Below the pieces are notes generated by a model. The model saw only the letters and a list, made by a program, of their open reading frames with translations, ran no database searches and was not told where the DNA came from. From positions 1,736,001 to 1,800,000 of the forward strand of contig JAMXBD010000094.1 in NCBI GenBank assembly GCA_024138025.1: a stretch of DNA of 64,000 bases, read 5' to 3'. Positions 47,450 to 58,201 of this stretch are shown here, in pieces (the first letter of the stretch is position 1; each line of letters starts with the position of its first letter). This stretch comes from Combretum micranthum. Its lineage: Eukaryota; Streptophyta; Magnoliopsida; Myrtales; Combretaceae. The position numbers and the translations under genes are program-made.

Positions 47450-48973
47450 TTTATTATATAAGCACGAATGACACACCAAATCCAAAGAAGAAGACGAAGA
47501 TAAAGGAACAAAACCACTTTTTACTAGTTTATCTATTATTCTAAATGAAAGGTGACCAAGGCGTCCATGCCAAATTGTTGGAGATGATGAAGCAACAACA
47601 TGGTAGAAAGAGCTACAACATTGTTCTTAGGTGCATTTCCCACAATTGGCCACTTGTGGAGATCATGCCGATTCTTTCCGCAGAGGAGTGGAGTTCTCGT
47701 AGTTAAATCCTTGACAACAAAATGAGATGGAAAAAATTCAATCGATGTATGATTTGAACGAAAAAAATTTCAAAACAGAAATAAGATTTTCTTTAATAGT
47801 GGGAACACAAAGAACATTAGATAAATTAAAAGAAGGAGGAAAATAAATAGAACCAGTATGAGTGGTTTTTAAACCTGAACCATCACCAATATGATCATCA
47901 TCCGGACCCTCATAAGGTTGATGAAGAGAGAGGTTGGACATCTGAGAAGTAATATGGTGAGAGGCACCCGAGTCAACTATCCATGGAGTTTGAGTACGAG
48001 GAGAATAAATAACATGATTGGCTGTCTTTTGTTGAGGGCGAAGATGAGGAAAAAGTTTAAAGCAACGATTTGCTGGGTGGTCACGTTTATTGCAATATTA
48101 CCAAATAACTGGATTGGGTTAAAAAGAAGGAGCAGGTGATTTGGTGGGTTTGTTATAAGAAAGATTGTGGAAGAAGACTAGGAGCAGGAGATGGAAAGTG
48201 TGGTTTATATGGAAGAGGACGAGGTAGAGTATGTTTGGCCAGATTTGTAGTAGGAGAAGGAATGTCAGTGTTTTGTTTTTCTTGATGAAGAAGGAGGATT
48301 TCATGATCAATGATTTTATCAATCAACTCTTCAAATGGTACCACGGAGTCTCGAGTATGCATAGCAGTGATGAGTTCTTTGTAGGCTAGATCAACATCCC
48401 GGGTTGCATATACAAAAAGATCAGCATCGCTAGGTGGATCCTCGAGAACAGTGAGCTCATTTTCAATTTGTTTAATAGACACAAGAAAGTCCGTTACTAA
48501 AAGAGTGCCACGATGAAGTGTAGTAAGTTTGTCCTTAAGATGAATCATGGGCTAGTGGAACACTTGGCATATAGACGAGAAAGACGAGTCTAAGCTTCAT
48601 GACTTGAAGTAGCAGAGGACACCAGAGGAATGACTTCTTCGCTTAGAGATGCAAGAATGGCATGAAGAATAAGCTGATCTTGGTGACGCCAAGAGATTAG
48701 TCCGGATTCGGAACGGTGTGACCATCTTGCTCAACAGTTGTTTCAGACATTTATATGTGCCATCGAGATAGCCAGAAGATCCAGGCCAAAGAATAATGCA
48801 GTAAATTGAGCTTTCCATGAGAAATAATTAAACTTGGTGAGTTTGAGAGGTAGTTGGGTAGCAGCATTAATAGTGATAAGGCTTTGGAGAGGACTGGTTG
48901 ATATTGTAGGAACAGAGGTGGTAGAGGATTTTGATGCCATGAAGAAAAAAAATGGATCAAGCTCGCAAGAGAA

Positions 48974-48986
48974 GGGCTCTGATACC
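48974..48986 (-). other. Primer binding site of Copia element 2
   Basis: The plus strand 'gggctctgatacca' is the complement of TGGTATCAGAGCCC, a perfect initiator-tRNA-Met site next to the 5' LTR. Confidence 0.9.
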
Positions 48987-48987
48987 A

Positions 48988-49283
48988 TAAAAGATCTAAA
49001 CTGAGAGATAAGTTGAAGTTATATGTTTTTCATTAATAACTCATTGTACAAGGTGTAGTATATATAGTATTGATATTCTGTTATGAAGCTCCTATTTACA
49101 AGGAAATATTTGTGCATAATTTAAATTTCAGATAGAGTTTATGCAACAGTTTACAAAAAGGATTATAACGATGTAGAGCATATCTACAAATTGTTGAGAT
49201 TATTATGGCTAGTAGGTGGAGATGCTGAGCTATTCTGTTGGGAAGGATGAGTATGTAGGGATGCTGTTGTGATTTGTCTATCA
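48988..49283 (-). repeat. Copia element 2, 5' LTR (right on the plus strand)
   Basis: It is collinear with 41239-41537, with few changes (for example 'ggctgatgcaacagctttgac' against 'gtttatgcaacagtttac'). Confidence 0.9.
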
Positions 49284-49288
49284 CCAAC

Positions 49289-49835
49289 AACTCGAGTTTG
49301 ATCCACATCGGTATCAAAAGGCTCGGTTTGAGTATACAAGTTGAACAGCTGATGCTCAAATCAGGACATGCTTGGATTTACTTTTTACATTACAGCCTCA
49401 AGTCCACTGAGTTTACATGTTAAAATGCCTTGCTGCCAGATCAATGACGCCAAGATTGTTGAGTGCAACATCAAGTTCACAATGAACAGGCACGCAATGC
49501 AGCCAATATAACATCAAGATCGACATATCGATGCTTATATAATACTTTGTGACATGATTCCGAGGACTCGTCGATAGAATCACCATGGCTATTGTTTGTG
49601 ATCATGAGTCATGACCCAGTACACCTCTACACTGAGACTTTGCCGCAAATTAAAGAAATTTTCTGAGCAAGCCTATGCACACACCAAAACTAATATTGCT
49701 TCAAATTTGTGATTCGTATCACTCTCTCATCAATGACATCAAACAATCAATAAACGTAAAATACCCGTTGTAGATGTACAAATCTGCTTACAAAGGCCTT
49801 GAGCCTAATTCTTTATTTGGATTTAACTCTTTGGG
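49289..49835. other. Intergenic, no gene seen
   Basis: Less AT-rich than average, with frequent 'acatcaag' and 'gatc' words. It could be old transposon interior, but I cannot name it. Confidence 0.35.
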
Positions 49836-50425
49836 TTAATGTGACAGGGTTTAAAGAGTTAGGCCCAATTTAATTGGGATGATCATGGGAGTTTTGGCAT
49901 GGTAGGCTTGGAGTAGGGCCCGTTGGAATTGACCTGCCAATTCCAACCTTTCTCAAATTGGCTCACACATTACAATGAATGCCTCAATGGGCTTGGGTCC
50001 TAAGGGAGCCCACAACCATATCCATAATGAGAAGGACTCATCCTGGCCGTTGGTCGTCTGTCTCATCTGACGGACGACATCGACGGCCAAATTCTCTATA
50101 AATACTTAGTCCTTACCTCATTTGGACAAGGTGAAATCTTAGACAAACACGGTCGTGCTGTCGGATTTACATCTTAGTGAATCAATTACTCGACTCACTC
50201 AAGAACGCACACAATATTTGTGGTACTTAGTGAGGTTGATGCTCAATAGCTCCCTCGCTGTCACACGTGTATTAGAGCCTATTGAGATTGCCTACCCTCC
50301 TCCCTACACGATACTCTCTTGATCATCTATCACGTGTTGTTTCCCTAGGTCACGCGTAGCGCGATAGTCACGCGACACGCACGTGATCGTTGCATCGGAT
50401 TCATACCCACACCCGTTAACAACGA
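49836..50425 (+). other. Possible LTR-like segment with promoter-like motif
   Basis: A moderately GC-rich patch in AT-rich DNA. 'ctctataaatactta' at about 50094-50108 looks like a TATA box, preceded by 'gacggacgacatcgacgg' and followed by a C-rich stretch and several CACGTG/ACGCG words (about 50320-50395). The layout resembles a plant LTR, and 'tgtgacaggg' and 'cccgttaaca' could be its ends. I find no duplicate copy or target duplication in the window. Confidence 0.35.
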
Positions 50426-50779
50426 CAGCAAACAATCAAGCCTTTTCAATTAAAAACGTAAAACAGCTAACAATTAACCAGAAGCACGTCCTAGCAATTG
50501 AAGAATTGAACAAAATTTTGGTTGGGAAACTTTTTCAATCAAGCGGTGCATGTAAAGATTTTGTTCGAAATTTTGAACGGAAAACAAATGCATAATTTTG
50601 TTAGAAAAGTTACTTGAGGTGTTATAAGAGAGACGAGCTCCAATGCACAACAAAGGAATTATTCAAAATCGAAATCCTATTGAGAGTGTTTATGGTGTTC
50701 CTGAGTGAGTGAGGATTGTTTTTGTGTTTCTAATCGGGCGAATGAAGAGGAGAAGAAAGAATTTTGATTTAATGGAGCA

Positions 50780-51310
50780 GCACGCATGTTGCATAACCGT
50801 TTCGACATGTATCGGGTATACAGTGCGATACCTGGCAATATAATTTATATCGTCTTCCTCAAATGTGATATAGGTTGTATGCATAGTTTAAGAGTAACAC
50901 CAGTTAATGCTACCGTTGGTATGACTTGTCACAAATGCGATACCGGTTGTATGCATAACTTAAGATCAATATAACTCAATAATATGGTATTGCTTATGTG
51001 TGATATAGTATCCAATAAGTTGGTCCTTATACTTCCCTGTATCGTATGATATGAGTGCGATATTACCATGTACCACTTTCAATGAATGCAATACTAGTAA
51101 CACATTATTGATACTATATCTCTTGTACGTTATGTGGTATGTGTATTTTGTAGTTTGGTGTGTGTACATTGCCATATCACTTTATAGATATTTGATACAC
51201 TTATGGAGCTCTTGTATCGCAATAACATATGCGATATAGTAAATGTTAAAAAGTTTGATATGGCATGGGTTAGATGTGATATATGTTGAAATTCAATATT
51301 GCATATCTCT
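50780..51310. repeat. Region rich in dispersed TGCGATA/TATCGCA-type words
   Basis: Words such as 'gcgatac', 'tgcgata', 'gtgatat' and 'tatcgtatgatat' recur on both strands about every 20-80 bases, with a repeated 'ggttgtatgcata.(c/g)tt(t)aaga' at 50873-50895 and 50946-50968. Spacing is irregular, so this is not a simple tandem repeat. No gene seen. Confidence 0.5.
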
Positions 51311-51844
51311 TATACGATATAGTATTAGTATTTGTGTAATTTTTATTATATGATTTATATTTTTGTAATTTTATTAAAAAAATGGTAGGCATGTTCTTTA
51401 TTCTATAAACTATAGTCGAAAATGCTAATTTTTATTTTTAAGGTTACAACAGGAGTAGACTTATATACTTGCAATTCAGGATAAGAATACTTTTCATTTT
51501 TTATTTTTTTTTAACTTTATGTCTCATTTATTTGCAAGAACAAGTTAGAATGAAATGGACAAAAATAGAATCTGTAACAAAATAAGTAATGATAGAGGTA
51601 CTATTAGAGTGAATGAAAATTTATTTTAGGTACCAAGTTGATCAATTTAAAATTTTTTATACTAAATTTATCAATTTCAAAGACATGTATCTAATTATAT
51701 TTTATCAATGTTCAGGTACCATTTTTAACATTGATCACTATATGTTTAATTACATCATTTTCACAAGGGGATAGCGGTAATTATTAAAATGCACTTAATT
51801 CATGGATATAGTAATATGATCATATCTATTGAAGTTAAAATGAC

Positions 51845-52345
51845 CAATGTTGTCAGAACCGGACCAGGGTTTGACCCGGATAAGCTAGGGGGTCAGGGGT
51901 CGAAGGGTCTGACCGGGTTCAACCGGGGGTGAACCGGGGTCAAGAAAAAATAAAAATATAAGGAAATTTAATTATAAAAGACCAATATATGTGTAATCAC
52001 TCATTTAAATCTATATTTGGATCAAATTCACATAATTATTAAATAAATATGATTTAATGATTATATTTTATAAATTTATAACAAAGTATGAATAAATTTT
52101 AAATTCTAATTTTTTATTTTATTTTTATTTTTATTTTTTGAATCCGGGTCAACGGTCCGGGTCGACCAGTTCAACCTGGTTCGACCGCCCGGGGTCGACC
52201 GTTCAACCCGGTTCGACCCAGGTCAATCCGGGTCTCACCTGTTCGTTCTAAAAATGAGTTTTAGGCGAGACCCGGCCCGGCATTAGTACCGGTTTCGGTC
52301 GAACCCGGTCGAACCGGCCAGTCCGGGCCGGTTTTGATAACAATG
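51845..52345. mobile_element. GC-rich hAT-type non-autonomous element, 501 bp
   Basis: The perfect 8-bp duplication AAAATGAC flanks it (51837-51844 and 52346-52353). The left end CAATGTTGTCAGAACCGG and the inverted right end CATTGTTATCAAAACCGG match at 15 of 18 positions. Both outer parts are dense in 'ccgggtc', 'gaccggg' and 'aaccggg' words in both orientations, while the core (about 51950-52135) is AT-rich. There is no coding frame. The 8-bp TSD and short TIR indicate hAT-type mobilisation. Confidence 0.85.
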
Positions 52346-52353
52346 AAAATGAC

Positions 52354-54515
52354 AATTAAAATAAATGCATATGAAGTTTTTATGTCCCCGTTAACAAACC
52401 ATCTAATCGTTAAAACAAATATAGTAATTGAAATATTAATTATTTAATGGTTCGATCATGATTAGGTATAATATAAGTCATTTGATAGCATGGGATCGAT
52501 CCCGTCAAAATTAATAACAAGACCATAGAATTTCTATAAATATACATTAATAATGGTCGAATAGAATCCAATTTTGCCTTTGTGCTCCAATTTCTCCTTT
52601 GAGAAAGTGGAATTCATTTAAGGCCATAGTTTCAATTTGGGTCAATTTCTATGTATAAAATTGATTATTTCATTTAAAAATTTTACTGAGTTCGCATTTT
52701 ACCCCCTTGTTGTTATTCTTTATTTAAAAAAAAAAGAAAAAAAAACTCCTACAAAGTTTAATTTTGATGTATAAACTTTTAGAAAAAAAATTTCGAAAAG
52801 CCTTATGTTTGATAAAACATCGATTTACGGAATTTTTTTCTTTTGAAAACATCAAGTGCAAAAAATTTGTAAAATGTCAAAAAGGTTTTTTTCTTTAAAT
52901 CATTTTCTTTATTTTTGTATTTTTTATTTATGAAAATTGTTATTAAAAATGTTTATGTGTATTTGTCCTCCAAAAAAAAGGTTACCCTTTGCGTCTTACC
53001 CTCACAAATACATTCTTTTCCTTTTAATCTTATTTATTTTAGTATATAGACATTATAATGACATAAGAATTGTCAAGATAAATGAGATGAAATATTAGAA
53101 CAATAATTGGCTTACTAGGCTGCGTCAATGGAATGGGTCAGGCGCGGATGAAGTTATGGTTTGGATATGTGTGGAAGAGGTTGAGTCAAAGAAAATGGGT
53201 CAAGAAGTAGAAGTACGCATGACGGATCTTTGTAGAACCAATCTAAATAAGTAAAAAAAAACGATGAAACCAAAAAATCAAATCGAAAGTAGAAAATTAA
53301 TTCAAAAAATATAATTAACTAGTTTACTGATTTCGGTTTAGAATTATGAGTTTTATTTTTTCGGTTTTTGGTTTCGATTTCGATTTGTACTCACAAAAAA
53401 TCGATAGTTAACAGTTGACCATTTCAATATTTATAACTATATCATATATAAATTTACATATTATATAATTTACATATATTAATATTCCTTAAATTTTGAT
53501 CAAAATACTATGTTCCATCCTATGTTTGATGGGAGTTAATGTGGCAATTGCTTTGGTTTGATTTTGTTGATGATGATACATCAAAAGGCTTTTTTTTTTT
53601 CCCTTTTCCTTAATTTGATTATCCTTTATTTTAGCTTTTGTAGTATATATAATAATTTAAAGAAAAACTCTATAATAAAGGTTAGAAAATAAGATTTGTT
53701 AAAACTATCAATTTGATTTGTTGAAACCATTATGTGAAATAGTTAAAAACCGAAAACCAAAAAAATTAGCCTCAAAAAAAGATTAACCATTTATAATGGA
53801 CTGGTTAATGGCTGTTATATTAGAAAACGATCATTACATTTAGGTTCAAAAATTGGGTCATGGATGGGTTAACCAAACTGTGCACCCTTGAATATAAAGG
53901 TCACCAACCACCAAGGAAAAGTGGGAATAGCTATCTTGCCAAACTTTACATGGTAATGGTGATGAAGTAGGAGGTTCAAACTAGGTTGGTATTTCAAGAT
54001 GGGCTATTGGTAGTGGATTTGAATTCTTTAATTCGAGGCTTATGGTGGTATTTTGAAGTGCTATGATGGTTTTGTTTTCCGAAGGTGGTGGTGATTCGTT
54101 TTGGTGGTAATTGGGTTTGGAGAATGGAGTGAAAATCTAGTCCGAGAGTGGGATGGTTTCATAAGACTATTTTTGATAAAGAAAGTTGAGATAGCTTGTT
54201 TATGCTAATTAATGAATTCTCATGAAATCGAACATACAAACCCTATATATAGATTTAGCTTGATTGTGGAACAAGGAAGTCCTAAGGCCGAATAAGATTT
54301 GATTTTTCATTTGATGATTCTTTAATCTCACACCTCATCATCAATGTTACAAATTCTTTACATACCCCTTTACACTATGTTTACCCTACCTCAAAGATTG
54401 CAATTTGATCAATTCTCTTGTTTATAATAATTCGGGATGAGTCAACGTCATTTATACCTCTTTATCAATGCTCATGTTACATTTTTTCCTCACCAGCCTT
54501 GCATCTTTCTTCTTG
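52354..54515. other. Intergenic, AT-rich, no gene seen
   Basis: No frame above 60 codons. 'ttcggtttttggtttcg' words near 53360-53380 and 'aaccaaactgtgcaccctt' at about 53870 recall degenerate ends of hAT-like elements, but I cannot pair termini. Confidence 0.4.
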
Positions 54516-54518
54516 TAA

Positions 54519-55013
54519 TTTATCCCAACATCAAATAACATATTCTATTAAAAGTTAGAGATGCCTTCTTCACCCTGACCTAGTCATCTCGCTCATAATA
54601 ATTAAAAACCTTTTCGACACATGACTACCAATCTAAAAACTCCTTAATTTGTTACTTCCAATGAAGCACTCACCTCTTCTCTTACTCCTTTCATTGTTCG
54701 ACGTAGTCACTTTAATGTTTAAAGTCAGTAGTGAGATTGAGAGAGTGAACATGCAATGGAAAGGTAGTTTATCCTAACACAGAATAACATATTCTATTAA
54801 AAATTAGAGATGCCATCTCCACCTTGCCCCGCTCATCTCACTCATAAAATTAAAAACCTTTGCAACATGCAACTCCCAATCCAAAAACTCCTTAATTTGC
54901 GACTTCCAACAAACCACTCACCTCTTCTCTTACTCTTTCCACTGTTTGGCGTAGATACTTTGATGCTTAAATAAGTAGTGAGATTGAGAGAGTGAACACA
55001 TAATGGAAAGGTA
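54519..55013. repeat. Tandem duplication of about 249 bp, two copies
   Basis: Copy 1 is about 54519-54767 and copy 2 about 54768-55013. Both carry 'aataacatattctatt' (54534 and 54783), 'agagatgcc', 'aaaaactccttaattt', 'actcacctcttctcttactc' and 'gtagtgagattgagagagtg'. The copies differ by scattered substitutions. Confidence 0.88.
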
Positions 55014-55267
55014 GGAAAAGTAGTCCACCCATACCTTTAGGGGTGTGGATCTATTTATAGCCTTTGGTCGTATCTTAATTAGAAGCCATGGGATCTTTAC
55101 TCTATGTATGTTAGGCCTATAGGGAAGCAGATGATCTCGAACCTGGACTGGACCTTATATAGCTTGGAGATGGTTGTGCCTGGAGTCGTTCCCTAGGGAG
55201 TTTAGACTAAGGCGAGAAGATGAGATCCTTGCTTAACTGACGTACTTGTGGAACTCTAGTTAAACGC

Positions 55268-56385
55268 CATAGCCTTTGCTCGATAGGGATCCATTGGATA
55301 GGGGGTATAACTCCCTAGCCCATAAGGAGAATATTGGGCATATTGGCTATGGCTGAATATTATGTATCAAAAAGTGCCTAAATTAAGATCAACTTATCCC
55401 TTCATCTTAATTGATGGTTTGTATTATAGGATTTGGAATGAATCAAATTAAAGGAAAGAAATCGAATCGGCAACTAAAAAAGTAGGGTCGACAATGATAA
55501 AAAAGTCAAAATTAAAACAAATTGCTGTAAAGTCTTAAATTTGAACATAAATGTTTAATGTTGATTTAATAAAAGAAAAACCAAGTAAAAGCGTTCTTGG
55601 AATCAAAAAATGGTAAACACTTTTCCCACACGAAAGGGTCTAGAACTTTCTCGTAAGATTTAAACCATATAGTTTGGTTTTGTATGGAAAAGTCCAGAAC
55701 GTGTTGAAAGGTTTTGGGCCTTTCTTCATCAAAAGGTCATGGCTCCAGATTTTTGAAAGGCCGCAGCCTTTGGTCGGTGGGGATCCATTGGACCGGGGGT
55801 TAGGAGGCCCTCCGGCCTAATTGCATAAGGAAATGTCTGTAGGCTCCCCAGCCCATAAAAGGAATATTGGACCTGTTGGTTATCGTCAGATATTTTATAT
55901 TAACAAGTAGCTAAATTAAGATCGATTATCCATCATAATTTATTTCTTCCGACATAGTTGGTGGGCCACTCCTAAAAATTTTTATAAAATCGACTATTTT
56001 TAATTCCTAATTAACGGTTTGTATCCAGTGGTTTAGAATTTGGAAGGTACCCAAAAAAAAAAAAAGAATAAATAAATAAAACCGAATCACCAACAGAAAA
56101 AAATAGGCTCGGCAATGATAAAAAGTCAGTTAAAACAAATTGCTATAAAGTCTTAAATCTGAATATAAATGTTTAATGTTGATTCAATAAAAGAAAACCA
56201 AGTAAAAGCATTTTTGGAATCTCAAAATGGTAAAGCCCTTGTTCCACACGAAAGAGTCTAGAACTTTCTAACAAGATCTAAATCTTATAGTTGGATTTTG
56301 CATGGAAAAGTCCAGAAAATGTGTTGAAAGGTTTGGATCTTTCCTCATTGAAAGATCTTAGCTCCAAATTTTGTCGAAAGAGTCC
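55268..56385. repeat. Second local duplication, units of about 490 and 620 bp
   Basis: The 'gggatccattgga' start at 55286 recurs at 55780, and 'taaagtcttaaat', 'taaatgtttaatgttgatt', 'agtctagaactttct' and 'catggaaaagtccaga' occur in the same order in both. The second copy holds about 130 extra bases (around 55800-56080). No gene seen. Confidence 0.8.
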
Positions 56386-57188
56386 AGAACATTTGCAAAA
56401 TATATGACTTTCTAAAACCAAACATATTTTTATTTAGGGCGTGGTGAAGAGTTCGAAGCATTTGAAAAATGTCCAGACTTTTTGTGAAAAGATATGGACA
56501 TTGAGAAGTGTTAGATGCACATTGAAGAAATGGGTTTTGAGCCTATAAATATTGTATTGGGTAGTTATGAGGGAGATTTTATGAAGTTTCACTAGCTTAA
56601 TTACAATAGAAATCACTTCATTTATTATATTTTTTATTTGCTCATAAATTTACTCCATATTGAGTAAGAAGAAATGTAGTGCTTACTAAGTTTAGACTTG
56701 CAAATCTGTAAACCAACTATACATATATGTTTATAGAAAATAATATGATTCCGTCATTAATTTTGACGAAATCAATCCCATTTCTATACCAAAGCTCACA
56801 CCATACATCATACCTTAGGTGTTTGGTGCCCATAAAAAGTAGAGAGCAACCCAAACTTTATATTAAAATCCCAAGGTTGATCTTCTAATCCTCTCCTTAT
56901 TTATTTTCAATATTTATTTAATATTTATACATATATTATTGGTTATTTATTACTTTCTAAAATTAAAAAACACATATCATTTGCATTAAAATTCAATTCA
57001 CTCTGTCTTGAGTTTACCTTAGTGTATTTTCACTCTGTTGTTTATATAGTTACTGCAATCTACTACTTAGGATGGATTTAAATTCATTTTGGAATTTATG
57101 GCTGGCCATAGACCGAAGAAGCTGTGGATTGGATTTGCAATATTGAAACTGTAAACTTATTCTCATCAAATCTAATTATTCAATGCAG
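56386..57188. other. Intergenic, no gene seen
   Basis: AT-rich with short frames only. Confidence 0.4.
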
Positions 57189-57429
57189 AGACTTGTCCAG
57201 GAGAGAATCCCGATGCTAAAACTGAAGTGGACCAACCGAGAGATGAATGTGAGCCCGTCCATGAGCTTGCTGTTGCAACATGTGGTTATGATAAAGATGG
57301 AAGTCTTTTGGTGCCGATCGTCAATCGATTTGATGATTGCCACATGTACTGGCCACCGATTATACACAAGAAAAAAAAATCCCTCTTCCCTGTTGGGTCG
57401 TGCAATAAAAATCTAAGGAAAAATTTTTA
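57189..57429 (+). pseudogene. Exon-like fragment, protein not recognised
   Basis: After a plausible acceptor ('attcaatgcag|agac') an open frame reads ETCPGENPDAKTEVDQ, then RDECEPVHELAVATCGYDKD and GSLLVPIVNRFDDCHMYWPP, ending in a stop at about 57428. Codon composition is markedly less AT-rich than the flanks. Two other frames are also open over the same stretch, which weakens the case. I see no partner exons and do not recognise a family. Confidence 0.4.
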
Positions 57430-57641
57430 ATTTATAACATGGGAAAAAAAATGGATGAAAAATTGTATTGATGTTTAAAGAAATCGTTTATATAAGAAGA
57501 AATGAAATTTGATGCATGGCATGTAGAATGCAATACCGCTTAGCAGAAAATAGGCAATTATATGTTTATTTCGTCGTATTCGGATTATTTCAGGATGATA
57601 TTTTTTTTTTTTCATTTTTAAAGAGATGTTGATTAGGAAAT

Positions 57642-58201
57642 AGGAAGATGCTTTTATTGTCCCCATAATGTTATCTCTTTTATATCTCTATGAATAAATA
57701 TTTGACACAAATCAAAAAAATTAAACGAATAAAAATCTCTAAAATAAAAAAAAAAGACACTTCATAACTTGTGTCAAATATTTATTTAAAGCGACACAAC
57801 AAAGATAGCAAATTTGGAACAATAAATTCTTTTCCAAACAGGAAGATGCGTTTGTTGTCCCCATAATGTTATCTCTTTTGGTCAAACAAAGTAAAAGAAT
57901 AAAAAAAATTCTTAAAATAAAGAAGTACTACATCACATGTGTTAGATATTTATTCGCAGTTTCACAAAGGTGACAACAAGTTTGGGACAGAAAATTATTT
58001 TCCAAAATAGGGAGATGTACTTGATGTTGCCATAATGTTGTCTCATTTGTGTCCCTACATATAAATATCTAACACGTATCAAACAAATTAAAAAAACAAA
58101 AAAAATCCCTAAAATAAAGGAAGCATTGTTTGACACTTCTCAGATATTTATTTGCAGTGACACAAATGCGACAACAAGTTTGGGACAATAAATTCTTTTC
58201 C
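57642..58201. repeat. Three diverged tandem units of about 170-198 bp
   Basis: Units start at about 57642, 57840 and 58009 with 'ggaagatg' or 'gggagatg', then '(c)cataatgttatctc', an A-rich stretch with 'aaaataaa', 'atatttatt', 'caacaaagtttgggac'-like text and 'ttcttttcc'. They are non-coding. Confidence 0.85.

Larger units (their letters stand above)
41540..49000 (-). pseudogene. Copia gag-pol remnant, element 2 (Ale-like)
   Basis: Read right to left. Gag opens with an ATG at about 48940 (MASKSSTTSVP, LTKFNYFSWKAQFTAL), with a frameshift near 48770. UBN2-type gag continues at 48153-48548 (YKELITAMHTRDS). The protease motif WIVDSGASHHITSQM lies at about 47937-47990 and the pre-integrase motif WHGRLGHLSF near 47551. 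The solo LTR comes next. Integrase resumes at about 44190 (KSQHLPFGDSS), with DLIYTDVWGP, SIYCDGGGEY and HNGTAERRHKHIVD. RT spans about 42300-43150 ([30 protein letters not shown]) with YVDD at about 42478-42492. RNase H follows to about 41570. Several frameshifts and stops make it non-functional. The VYVDD..VTGNN style suggests the Ale lineage, which is an inference. Confidence 0.9.
41239..49283 (-). mobile_element. Copia LTR retrotransposon, element 2, minus strand, split by a solo LTR
   Basis: LTRs of 299 bp (41239-41537) and 296 bp (48988-49283) are nearly identical over long runs. The flanks are CTAAC and CCAAC (41234-41238 and 49284-49288), one mismatch. The perfect initiator tRNA-Met primer site lies at 48974-48986 on the minus strand. 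Gag, protease, integrase, RT and RNase H follow from right to left. The 3258-bp solo LTR at 44192-47449 interrupts the integrase. Without it the element is about 4.8 kb, a normal Copia size. Reading frames are longer than in element 1 and the LTRs are more alike, so this copy appears younger. Confidence 0.93.

Noticed and set aside
53205..53890. Possible hAT-like element ending 'ccaaactgtgcaccctt' with 'ttcggtttttggttt' interior
   Set aside because: No matching left terminus or 8-bp duplication could be identified.
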